Assembly (NCBI RefSeq): GCF_004762035.2
Contig: NZ_SIJK02000037.1
Location: forward strand, 1 to 48,537
DNA: 48,537 nucleotides
Reading direction: 5' to 3'
From: Candidatus Chloroploca mongolica
GTDB lineage: Bacteria; Chloroflexota; Chloroflexia; Chloroflexales; Chloroflexaceae
Part shown: positions 16,608-24,117 of the stretch, piece by piece
Position numbering within the stretch: position 1 is the first letter of the stretch
Layout: each line of letters starts with the position of its first letter
The notes under the pieces: generated by a model
The model's database searches: none
Seen by the model: the letters and a program-made list of their open reading frames with translations, nothing else
Told to the model about the DNA's origin: nothing
Made by a program: the position numbers and the translations under genes

Positions 16608-17783
16608 TTATATGTGAGTCGTGGGCATCCTGGCTTCAACCGTCAAGCCACCGCTCTCACGCTCAACGACGTGAAGTTCACCCTCGAATTCGGCCAGACG
16701 GTAACGCACAACCCGTAACGCATGCACGCCCGGGCGCTCATACGTACCGTCAAGCAGGCCAACCCCGTCATCCTGGATCATCAGGATGACTTGATTGGGT
16801 GCAAACCGCACTACCACCAACGCTATGTGTGCCTGTGCGTGATGCTGCACATTGAGCAGCGCCTCATGCGCAATCCGCAACAAGAGCATCTCAATCGCCC
16901 GATGCAGAGGCCGCGGCTCACCAATGACGCTGACCCGTACCTCGATCCCAGCCTGATCGGCAATGGCTGCTCCTAATTGATCAAGCATCGCCATCAAATC
17001 ATGATCACGGCCCTGGATAGCCATCAGTTCATAAAAAACTTTACGCGCAGGATCGGCTCGCTGCTCGGTTGAGCGCGTCGCCACAAGCGATGAAGTTACC
17101 CCCGGATGAACAGGTCGCCGCACTGCTTCCTCGCTGGCTGGACGCTCCAACACCCGGGTTCGTACGGCCGTCCGTTGCGCCGTCTCGGGATCAGCGCTGC
17201 CAAGCAACGGACTCGCGAATGGGCCATGAGCACCTTCCGCCCCACTCGTCTGCTGCGCCTGGCCCTTCATCACGACCGCGGCCACCCACCACCAGAATAA
17301 ACTGAAGAGCAGTGGCAGCACGACCCGTAACACAATGGTGCCTTCGGCAAGCGTCACCTCGCTTCCACGGTTGATGACCGCAAGCCCAAAGAGATCCAGG
17401 ATAATGAAGACCGAACCGCCAACAATGCTCCCACGCGAGCCATACAACAGTGCGGGCAAGACCAGCGCCCCGAGGGCAAAGGGGAGGAACGGCAACATGG
17501 TGCTCCCACTTAACCAGAGGATCGCGATGCCGACAATGAGATCAAGCACAAGCAAGGTGGGACGCTGACGCGCAAACTGGATATATCCTTGCGCAAGAGC
17601 GGTCGCAACAACATTGAGCACGCCAATCAGCAATAAGAGGCCCGCATCACGTGGTAAGGTCTCGGTTGGACGCCCCGGCAGCGTGAGTGTCAGGGCAGCA
17701 AAAATCCACGCTAACCAGCGATAGCTAAAGAAAACGATATGGTCGCTCAGGTGGCTCTGCCATTGACCGGCTAATCGCTTCAC
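16608..17783 (-). CDS. Membrane histidine-kinase-like protein with degenerate H-box
   Basis: The 391-residue product has about six membrane helices in the first 175 residues, a variable linker of about 50 residues and a C-terminal GHKL ATPase domain of the NarL/DesK-type (HPK7) class. ATP-lid features are clear: N-box RIAHEALLNVQHHA and G1 box IQDDGVG. The dimerisation helix is abnormal. The position of the usual LHDxV phosphorylation motif reads VHPGVTSSL near His226, so the acidic residue after His is Pro, and the helical hairpin is shorter than normal. GTG 17783 was preferred over GTG 17798 because AAGGGA precedes it. No response regulator gene is adjacent. It might be a sensor with altered chemistry or an ATP-binding regulator. 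Confidence 0.75.
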   Translation of the reverse strand: MKRLAGQWQSHLSDHIVFFSYRWLAWIFAALTLTLPGRPTETLPRDAGLLLLIGVLNVVATALAQGYIQFARQRPTLLVLDLIVGIAILWLSGSTMLPFLPFALGALVLPALLYGSRGSIVGGSVFIILDLFGLAVINRGSEVTLAEGTIVLRVVLPLLFSLFWWWVAAVVMKGQAQQTSGAEGAHGPFASPLLGSADPETAQRTAVRTRVLERPASEEAVRRPVHPGVTSSLVATRSTEQRADPARKVFYELMAIQGRDHDLMAMLDQLGAAIADQAGIEVRVSVIGEPRPLHRAIEMLLLRIAHEALLNVQHHAQAHIALVVVRFAPNQVILMIQDDGVGLLDGTYERPGVHALRVVRYRLAEFEGELHVVERESGGLTVEARMPTTHI

Positions 17784-17899
17784 TCTGCTTCCCTTCACAG
17801 ATGTGACGCCCGTTCATTCGCTCATAGAGCAGTCCTGCTTGGGTTCTATCCAGGAGTGCCGACTTTACTAATGAAGATGAAGCATTACATCGGGCTACC

Positions 17900-17951
17900 G
17901 TAGTGCCAACGTCAGTCGGCTTCTGGCTCAGCCGACTGACGTCGGCACTAC
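17900..17951. repeat. Long near-perfect palindrome, 22-bp arms
   Basis: Arms 17900-17921 and 17930-17951 are complementary at 21 of 22 positions around an 8-nt loop. The outer part of the right arm reads GTCGGCACTAC and the inner part AGCCGACTGAC. The single mismatch is A at 17908 opposite C at 17943. It is flanked by ordinary intergenic sequence and followed by TATAA. It looks like a dispersed palindromic repeat unit of REP/MITE size rather than a terminator, but only one copy is in the window. Confidence 0.7.
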
Positions 17952-18141
17952 CTGATATAATTCTTAAAATCCATAAGCCGATCCTTCTGAGACACAAGTC
18001 GTTTAGGATTGCTATACAACAGGGGTGCGGCGCTGCACAACACCTGTTTCACCGATGGTTCTTAGAGTCTATAGTGTAGCAGAAAGGTGTACCAGCGGCA
18101 ACCTCAAATCCGCAAAGCTCCATTCTTAGAGATGTCTATGG

Positions 18142-18147
18142 TATACT
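18142..18147 (+). promoter_or_regulatory. Possible -10 element before the acidic hypothetical gene
   Basis: TATACT lies 37 nt before ATG 18184. The bases 17 bp upstream (TCCATT) are a poor -35 match, so this is a weak call. Confidence 0.3.
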
Positions 18148-18183
18148 ATACGCTGCATATCATGCTCACATCGAGGAGAAACT

Positions 18184-18810
18184 ATGGTTCCGAATGACCA
18201 GCCTGCTGAACTTGACCTTGCCGTTGGTTCAATGATTACCGTGCGACCCGATGAGGATCGCGAAGCATATAACGAAGAATATGAAACCGTCTCTGTTGTT
18301 CAGGATCAACTCCGTGAACAGGGGATCGATGTTGACCTACTCGCAATGCCTGGGGTTCAGCTCTGGGAGGGCGGGTTACCGCACATGGGGGCGCTCTATC
18401 AGCTTTCGCGGATGGCTGTTCATCTTGAACACGATGAAGACCTCGCTGAGGTCATCGAAGATGGCCCGGTGATCTATGACGATGATCTCGACCGGATGGT
18501 GACGGATATCTGGGACGAGTTAACCCAGACCCGCTTTGCCCATCTCGTCAATCTCCAGGGGATCAACAGCTATTTCTTGCCCGTTGAGTTTGCGCAACCC
18601 GTCTGGCTCGCTTTTGAGGATGAAGATGGACACGAAGATAGCGCCTATTTCGCATCATCGTATCGTTTGCAGCAGGAACTCGCCGAACTGAGTCCTCTGC
18701 TTATCAAAGCCGGTGTCTCACCCCAATCCGAGGCCTATCGCTGCCTTGAATTGTTCCAGGCAGCAGCCTCAGCTAGCGTGAATGCCGGTTTGCCTATTAT
18801 TGTCTGGTAA
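18184..18810 (+). CDS. Acidic hypothetical protein, coupled to miaB
   Basis: The 208-residue soluble protein is strongly acidic (runs such as DEDREAYNEEYE and YDDDLDRM) with no membrane helix and no recognisable catalytic motif. GGAG lies 5 nt before ATG 18184. Its stop is 3 nt before the miaB start, so the two are almost certainly co-transcribed and probably translationally coupled. I do not recognise the family. Association with miaB suggests a link to tRNA modification or translation, but this is only context. Confidence 0.75.
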   Translation: MVPNDQPAELDLAVGSMITVRPDEDREAYNEEYETVSVVQDQLREQGIDVDLLAMPGVQLWEGGLPHMGALYQLSRMAVHLEHDEDLAEVIEDGPVIYDDDLDRMVTDIWDELTQTRFAHLVNLQGINSYFLPVEFAQPVWLAFEDEDGHEDSAYFASSYRLQQELAELSPLLIKAGVSPQSEAYRCLELFQAAASASVNAGLPIIVW

Positions 18811-18813
18811 CCG

Positions 18814-20172
18814 ATGCAAGATCTTCTCTTTATCGATAAACTCTCCCTGCGCCAGCAGCCTGATCGCGACCCAACACCTCGCGAGCGGCGTTATTATGTC
18901 TGGACAGTTGGGTGTCAGATGAATGTGTCTGACTCTGAGCGCCTTGAAGCCGCCCTCCAGGGGGTTGGCTATAGTCCGGCACGCTCTCCCGATGAGGCCT
19001 CGTTTATTGTGCTCAATTCGTGTAGTGTGCGCGCCAGTGCCGAAGAGCGGATCTTTGGGAAACTCGGTGAACTCATGCGGGTCAAACGGGCCCATCCCGA
19101 GACCCGTGTCGTGCTCTGGGGATGTATGGTCGGCCCCGAAAATCGCTCGGTCTTTGAGCAGCAGTTGCCCATGGTTGACCATTTCATTTCGCCCTCAGCC
19201 GTTGATGAGGTCGTGGCTCTCGCACCTAATCCGATCTATACACTCGATGAGCCGGTTCTCCCCGTTGCCAATACGGCGCATCCACCTGTCTCGGTGCATG
19301 TGCCTATTCAGTATGGCTGCAATATGACGTGTTCGTATTGCGTCATTCCCCTGCGCCGTGGGCGTGAGCGCTCACGCCCCCTCCCTGAATTGGTTGAAGA
19401 GTGCCGGCGCATTGTTGACCGTGGTGCCCGCGAAATTACGCTGCTCGGTCAGATCGTGGACTCCTGGGGCCACGATCTCCCTGGCCGTCCCGAACTCGCC
19501 GATCTGCTCGAGGCTCTCCACGCGCTTCCCGGGCTCCAACGCCTGCGCTTCCTCACCTCCCATCCCGCCTGGATGACCGATCGCTTGATCGAGACAATGG
19601 CTCGCTTGCCCCGCTGTATGCCCGATCTTAATCTGCCTGTGCAGGCAGGCTCTGATGCGCTGCTCAAGCGTATGCGACGCGGCTATACAACCGCACGCTA
19701 TCAGGCCTTGGTTGCTAAAATTCGCGCCACTATCCCTCAGATCGCCCTGACAACCGACATTATTGTTGGCCATCCCGGTGAAACAGCAGAGGATTTTGCG
19801 CAGACGCTCGCTCTCTGCGCGACGATCCGCTTTGATAAGATCCATATCGCTGCGTTCTCGGCACGCCCAGGAACCCTCGCCGCTGAACAAGAGCAAGATC
19901 CTACGCTCGCCGTCACCGAAGCAGAAAAAGAGGCCCGCCGTCGCGCCCTCGAACAACTCCACGAACGAGTTGCCACTGAACTCAATGCGCAGTATCTTCA
20001 CCAGACGGTGGACGTGCTTGTTGAGGGTGAAAATCGGGGCAAGTGGCGTGGGCGTAACCCTCAAAATAAACTGGTCTTCTTTACCCATGCCGATGACCTT
20101 ACGGGTCAAGTGGTACAGGTGCAGATTACCCATACTGGCCCCTGGAGCCTGCAGGGGCGACGGGTTGGCTAG
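18814..20172 (+). CDS. miaB: tRNA-2-methylthio-N6-dimethylallyladenosine synthase MiaB
   Basis: Radical-SAM methylthiotransferase of 452 residues that adds a methylthio group to i6A37 of tRNAs reading UNN codons. The N-terminal UPF0004 domain has the three auxiliary-cluster cysteines, Cys34 (GCQMN), Cys70 (NSCSVR) and Cys104 (GCM). The radical-SAM site is CNMTCSYC with Cys169, Cys173 and Cys176. RRGRERSR matches MiaB rather than RimO, and a TRAM-like domain closes the protein. The usual GQNVNSYG segment reads GQIVDSWG, a local divergence. Its ATG lies 3 nt after the acidic hypothetical gene, with no separate ribosome site. Confidence 0.93.
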   Translation: MQDLLFIDKLSLRQQPDRDPTPRERRYYVWTVGCQMNVSDSERLEAALQGVGYSPARSPDEASFIVLNSCSVRASAEERIFGKLGELMRVKRAHPETRVVLWGCMVGPENRSVFEQQLPMVDHFISPSAVDEVVALAPNPIYTLDEPVLPVANTAHPPVSVHVPIQYGCNMTCSYCVIPLRRGRERSRPLPELVEECRRIVDRGAREITLLGQIVDSWGHDLPGRPELADLLEALHALPGLQRLRFLTSHPAWMTDRLIETMARLPRCMPDLNLPVQAGSDALLKRMRRGYTTARYQALVAKIRATIPQIALTTDIIVGHPGETAEDFAQTLALCATIRFDKIHIAAFSARPGTLAAEQEQDPTLAVTEAEKEARRRALEQLHERVATELNAQYLHQTVDVLVEGENRGKWRGRNPQNKLVFFTHADDLTGQVVQVQITHTGPWSLQGRRVG

Positions 20173-20221
20173 AATGTGCCGTCTTTTGTACAAACATCAA
20201 TAGAGAGTAGAGGAGCCCGCT

Positions 20222-21064
20222 TTGGCCAGACAGGATGAAAAACAGCGCATTCGTCGCAAATTGCAAGAGAAGGCCGTTGAACTCGCAGCTATGAATCGCT
20301 GGGAAGAGGCCCTGGAAACAAATCAACAAATCCTTGGCCTCGGCGAAGATGTTGACACCTTCAATCGCCTTGGCAAGGCCTTGATGGAGCTCGGTCGCTA
20401 CAGTGATGCCCACGATGCCTATCAACAGGCCTTGCGTATTACGCCGACGAATAGCATTGCTCGCAAAAATGTCGCGCGCCTTGATGCCCTCCTTGCCCGT
20501 GGCTTCGAGAGTGGACAGGTGCATCTGAAACCACGCCAGCAAGTTGATATGCGTATGTTTATTACCGAAACAGGGCGAACTGCCATCACAACCCTCGTTG
20601 ATGTGCCCCGTTCACCTGCTGTCGATGCGCTCGTAACTGGTGAAAAGATGACTTTTCGCGTCGAAGGACGCAATGTCTATGTGATCGATGCCGATGGCAC
20701 TGTGGTTGGTCGCCTTGAACCAAAGCTTGGACAACGCCTCGCCGAGTTGATCAATGGCGGTAATCGCTATCTCGCCGCAATTGCCCAAAGTGATCCGCGA
20801 AGTGTTCGTTTGCTGATTCGTGAGACGTATCAGGATCCCGCCCAACGCAACCGTATCTCGTTTCCTGGTAAACTCGGCGAGGCGGCTGCCTATGTCTCTA
20901 GTCTTCGTTATGAGGAGTATGAAGATCTCCTGGATGATGAAGAACATACCGACGAGATTGATGTTGTTGATGAAGAATATCTCGCTACCGATGAAGAAGA
21001 AGAAATCGGCCTCGAAGAGATTGAACAGGATATGGGTGATGATGACGATGGCATTGAAGAATGA
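20222..21064 (+). CDS. TPR protein with long acidic C-terminal tail
   Basis: The 280-residue product starts with TTG 20222, supported by GAGGAG 5-6 nt upstream. Residues 1-90 form basic helices and about two TPR-like units (NRWEEALETNQQILGLG, then RYSDAHDAYQQALRITP). A beta-rich middle domain at about 105-220 includes VTGEKMTFRVEGRNVYV. The final 55 residues are mostly Asp and Glu. No signal peptide is present. It lies 49 nt after miaB and 49 nt before an AAA ATPase on the same strand. An acidic tail after a TPR adaptor suggests a protein-interaction role, possibly with the neighbouring ATPases; this is inference. Confidence 0.75.
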   Translation: MARQDEKQRIRRKLQEKAVELAAMNRWEEALETNQQILGLGEDVDTFNRLGKALMELGRYSDAHDAYQQALRITPTNSIARKNVARLDALLARGFESGQVHLKPRQQVDMRMFITETGRTAITTLVDVPRSPAVDALVTGEKMTFRVEGRNVYVIDADGTVVGRLEPKLGQRLAELINGGNRYLAAIAQSDPRSVRLLIRETYQDPAQRNRISFPGKLGEAAAYVSSLRYEEYEDLLDDEEHTDEIDVVDEEYLATDEEEEIGLEEIEQDMGDDDDGIEE

Positions 21065-21068
21065 TCAC

Positions 21069-21085
21069 GCCGGCTAAATGCCGGC
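21069..21085. repeat. Small GCCGGC hairpin between the TPR and AAA genes
   Basis: GCCGGC (21069-21074), TAAAT, GCCGGC (21080-21085) forms a 6-bp hairpin in the 49-nt spacer. It overlaps the in-frame ATG at 21078, which supports the later AAA-protein start at 21114. Confidence 0.5.
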
Positions 21086-21113
21086 TCGCTTCGATGTCGT
21101 GCAAGGAGGCCTC

Positions 21114-22502
21114 ATGCCAATCAGGCTGCACGAAATTCCTAGCTCCCAGTCTCCTATCCAGACATCGCGTGAGTCTGGTGCGGCAGCGCTCCCTGCTATG
21201 CCGCGCCAGCCTTCGTCCATTGCCGAAACTGGTCTCACGATGGCGTTCCTGACCGATCACGTCCTCAAGGTGATCTATTTTACCGGTTCGATTACTGGAC
21301 AACGCCTTGAGGAGATGACCAAGTTGCCGTTTCTTGGTGTGCTCGATAAGGTGCTTGAGTTTCTCAAGCTTGAAGAGTTTACCGATATCATTGGGGCTGA
21401 AGGCGGCTTTAGCGAACGTTCCTTCCAGTATATTATTACCCCCAAAGGCCGTAATCGTGCCCACGAGGCGATTGAACGGAGCCAGTACGCCGGTGCGGCC
21501 CCCGTTCCGCTTGATGAGTACCTCGAGATGTGCCAGCGTCAGCAGATCGGTGATATGATCATTGATCAGCAGACGATCCGCCAGGCCTTTAGCCACCTGG
21601 TGGTCAATGAGAAGATGCTCGATCGTATCGGACCCGCCGCAAATTCGGCTCGTTCGCTCTTTCTCTACGGCCCCCCCGGGAATGGCAAAACGACGATCGC
21701 TGAAGGGATTTCGAACATGCTTGCTGGCTATGTTTTGATCCCGTATGCGATCGAAATTGATGGGCAAATTGTCAAGCTCTTTGATCCACTCAATCACCAG
21801 GTTGTGCAACAGCATGAAGTCGGTCATGTCGAAGTTGTTGCTACGCCCTTTGGCAACAAGGCCGCCGGTAGTAATGCCAGTTTCCCCGATGCACGCTGGC
21901 TCGTCTGCCGCCGCCCCCGCGTGGTCGTCGGTGGCGAATTGATCCTCGAACAACTTGAATTGATCTATGACCCGATCTCCAAGGTCTATGAGGCTCCGTT
22001 TCAACTTAAAGCCAATGGGGGTCTCTTTCTCATCGATGACTTCGGCCGCCAGAAGTGCCGCCCCCAGGATCTGCTCAATCGCTGGATCGTGCCCCTCGAG
22101 AAGAAGGTCGATTACCTCGCCCTCCAGACCGGTAAGAAACTCCAGGTGCCTTTCGATGTCTTGATTATCTTCTCGACCAACCTCGATCCGAAAGAACTCG
22201 TTGATGATGCCTTCCTCCGTCGCATCCGGCATAAAATCGAGGTTCCTAATCCCTCGCCAACTGAGTTTCGTGCGATCTTTCAACTCGTTTGCAAGTCCAA
22301 GAAGATCCCGTATAGCGATGAGGGGTTGCGCCATCTGTTGCAAGAACATTATATGAAGGTCGGACGCGATCTGCGCGCCTGCCATCCCCGCGATCTCTGC
22401 GACCAGATCCTTGATGAAGCCAAGTATCGCGCTATTCCTCCTAATATGAGCCGTGAATTGATCGATCGCGCCTGCGAGGCCTATTTTGTACAGCTTGGGT
22501 AA
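21114..22502 (+). CDS. AAA-type ATPase associated with a CpaF-like gene
   Basis: The 462-residue cytosolic ATPase has an N-terminal extension of about 130 residues containing a helical, winged-helix-like segment (about 45-125). Its AAA core shows Walker A GPPGNGKT at 186-193, Walker B LFLIDDF at 304-310, sensor 1 at Asn356 (IIFSTN) and arginines in DDAFLRRIRHKIEV near 365-378. The core contains an insert of about 70 residues between Walker A and B, including the phrase RRPRVVVGGELILEQLEL. ATG 21114 was chosen because AAGGAGG precedes it. The gene lies between a TPR/acidic gene and cpaF. ATPases of this general kind accompany Tad-like loci in Chloroflexota, but the partner is not proven. Confidence 0.8.
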   Translation: MPIRLHEIPSSQSPIQTSRESGAAALPAMPRQPSSIAETGLTMAFLTDHVLKVIYFTGSITGQRLEEMTKLPFLGVLDKVLEFLKLEEFTDIIGAEGGFSERSFQYIITPKGRNRAHEAIERSQYAGAAPVPLDEYLEMCQRQQIGDMIIDQQTIRQAFSHLVVNEKMLDRIGPAANSARSLFLYGPPGNGKTTIAEGISNMLAGYVLIPYAIEIDGQIVKLFDPLNHQVVQQHEVGHVEVVATPFGNKAAGSNASFPDARWLVCRRPRVVVGGELILEQLELIYDPISKVYEAPFQLKANGGLFLIDDFGRQKCRPQDLLNRWIVPLEKKVDYLALQTGKKLQVPFDVLIIFSTNLDPKELVDDAFLRRIRHKIEVPNPSPTEFRAIFQLVCKSKKIPYSDEGLRHLLQEHYMKVGRDLRACHPRDLCDQILDEAKYRAIPPNMSRELIDRACEAYFVQLG

Positions 22503-22627
22503 TGGTGCTATGCTATGCTCTAAGTAGATCTTATGTCCAAAACGCTGACGCTGCGCGTCTCTTCCTTTCCGCAAACTGATTTGTTCTTGACCCTGGCTCG
22601 CATGGCCCTAGCAAACGGAGGTGGTGT

Positions 22628-24112
22628 ATGTCTCTGCTGAAACGGCTCGGTGGCAATAGTGGCGCTCCACAAACAAGTGAACCCGTCACAGCTCGCTCAA
22701 CTCCGTTGAGTACTGTGGCTCCACCACCACCAGTGCAAACCCCCATGCCACCACCCGCTGCACCGGTTGAGTCGCCTCGTGGCACCGCTATTTCCACTCC
22801 GGTGGTGCAGGATGCGGTTCAACCTGATGATCAGCAACGCATGCTCGAACTCTCGCTCTGGTGTGTCGACCGCATTCAGGCTTCTCTCGGTAATCAGAGC
22901 GAGTTGAACAATTCACCTGAAACCGAAAAATTGCTGCAAGAACGGTTCGCCCGTGTCTATCAGCAGTCAGGCGTGAGTCTCCCGCCCGATCAAGTCAAGC
23001 ATCTCTTTACGATGGTTTGTGATGAACTGATGGGCTTTGGGCCAATCCAACAGTTGCTGAATGATGACAGCATCAGTGAGGTTATGGTCAATGGGCCCCA
23101 TCGGGTCTACGTTGAACAGAAGGGCAAGGTTAAGCTTACGAGCGTGAACTTTGCGAGCGAAGAGCATGTTTTGAAAGTGATTGACCGTATTATTCGCCCC
23201 CTTGGACGTCGCGTGGATCGTAAGTGGCCGATGGTGGATGCCCGTCTGCCTGATGGCTCGCGTGTCAATGCAATTATTCCTCCCTGCTCAATTGATGGAT
23301 CAACCGTCACGATCCGTAAGTTCGCCAAGAATAAACTCAAAATTGATGACTTGATCCGCTATGGGTCGCTCACGGTCGAGATGGCTGAGTTTTTGCGTGC
23401 CTGTGTGGTGTCACGCCTCAATATTGTCGTCTCTGGCGGCACTGGCTCTGGTAAAACAACCCTGCTGAATGTGCTCTCGAATTTCATTCCCGAGGACGAG
23501 CGCATTGTGACCATCGAAGATAGCGCCGAGTTGCAACTTGCCCAGGATCACGTTGTGCGCCTCGAGGCCAAACCCGCTGAAGTGGACGGCAGTGGTCGTG
23601 TGCAGATCCGCGACCTGGTTATTAACTCGCTGCGTATGCGCCCTGAACGTGTTGTCATCGGTGAGTGTCGTGGCGGCGAGACGCTCGATATGCTCCAGGC
23701 GATGAATACTGGTCACGATGGCTCGCTGACAACGCTCCACGCCAATGCACCCCGCGATGCCCTCGCCCGTATGGAGACGATGTCGATGATGGCCGGTATG
23801 GATCTACCCCTCAGGGTCATCCGTGAGCAGATTGCCTCGGCGATTGATATTATTGTCCAGCAGACACGCCTCGATGATGGGCAACGCAAGATTTCCTATA
23901 TTACCGAGGTTCAGGGCATGGAAGGCGATACGGTGGTCCTCCAGGATATCTTTAAGCTCGAAATGCTCGGCAAGTCGCCCGAAGGCAAAATTGAGACCGA
24001 AATGCGTCCGACCGGGGTGCGCCCACGCTTTACTCCGCGTCTCGAAGCCCACGGCTTTAAGTTGCCCCCCAGTATTTTTGGAGCCCAGATCCCGGGCCAG
24101 AAACGACGCTGA
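22628..24112 (+). CDS. cpaF: CpaF/TadA-family secretion ATPase
   Basis: Type II/IV secretion ATPase of 494 residues, the motor class that powers Tad/Flp pilus assembly or related secretion. A Pro/Thr-rich N-terminal segment of about 50 residues leads into the N-terminal domain with [20 protein letters not shown]. The ATPase domain has Walker [10 protein letters not shown] near 270, an Asp/Glu box ([12 protein letters not shown]), Walker B-region residues in [13 protein letters not shown] and the His box [16 protein letters not shown] 22628 follows GGAGG. No tadB, tadC, pilin or secretin gene lies within the window, so its partners must be elsewhere or absent. It is preceded by the AAA gene and followed within 5 nt by a carotenoid-enzyme gene. 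Confidence 0.9.
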   Translation: MSLLKRLGGNSGAPQTSEPVTARSTPLSTVAPPPPVQTPMPPPAAPVESPRGTAISTPVVQDAVQPDDQQRMLELSLWCVDRIQASLGNQSELNNSPETEKLLQERFARVYQQSGVSLPPDQVKHLFTMVCDELMGFGPIQQLLNDDSISEVMVNGPHRVYVEQKGKVKLTSVNFASEEHVLKVIDRIIRPLGRRVDRKWPMVDARLPDGSRVNAIIPPCSIDGSTVTIRKFAKNKLKIDDLIRYGSLTVEMAEFLRACVVSRLNIVVSGGTGSGKTTLLNVLSNFIPEDERIVTIEDSAELQLAQDHVVRLEAKPAEVDGSGRVQIRDLVINSLRMRPERVVIGECRGGETLDMLQAMNTGHDGSLTTLHANAPRDALARMETMSMMAGMDLPLRVIREQIASAIDIIVQQTRLDDGQRKISYITEVQGMEGDTVVLQDIFKLEMLGKSPEGKIETEMRPTGVRPRFTPRLEAHGFKLPPSIFGAQIPGQKRR

Positions 24113-24117
24113 GCTTG

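Larger units (their letters stand above)
17784..18183. other. 400-bp divergent intergenic region with repeat elements
   Basis: No coding potential was seen. It contains the long imperfect palindrome at 17900-17951 (listed separately). A second, weaker inverted repeat at 18018-18048 pairs AACAGG with CCTGTT. A direct repeat of TTCTTAGAG starts at 18059 and again at 18124. A -10-like TATACT at 18142-18147 precedes the plus-strand gene at 18184. The region must hold promoters for both divergent genes, but no full -35/-10 pair is convincing. Confidence 0.6.

Noticed and set aside
17899-17952. Palindrome considered as an intrinsic terminator of the kinase-like gene
   Set aside because: It lies upstream of that gene rather than after it, and lacks a T run on either strand.
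20985-22574. Long minus-strand ORF of 529 codons opposite the AAA gene
   Set aside because: It is a mirror frame produced by codon bias in the AAA gene, which has complete Walker motifs and a ribosome site.
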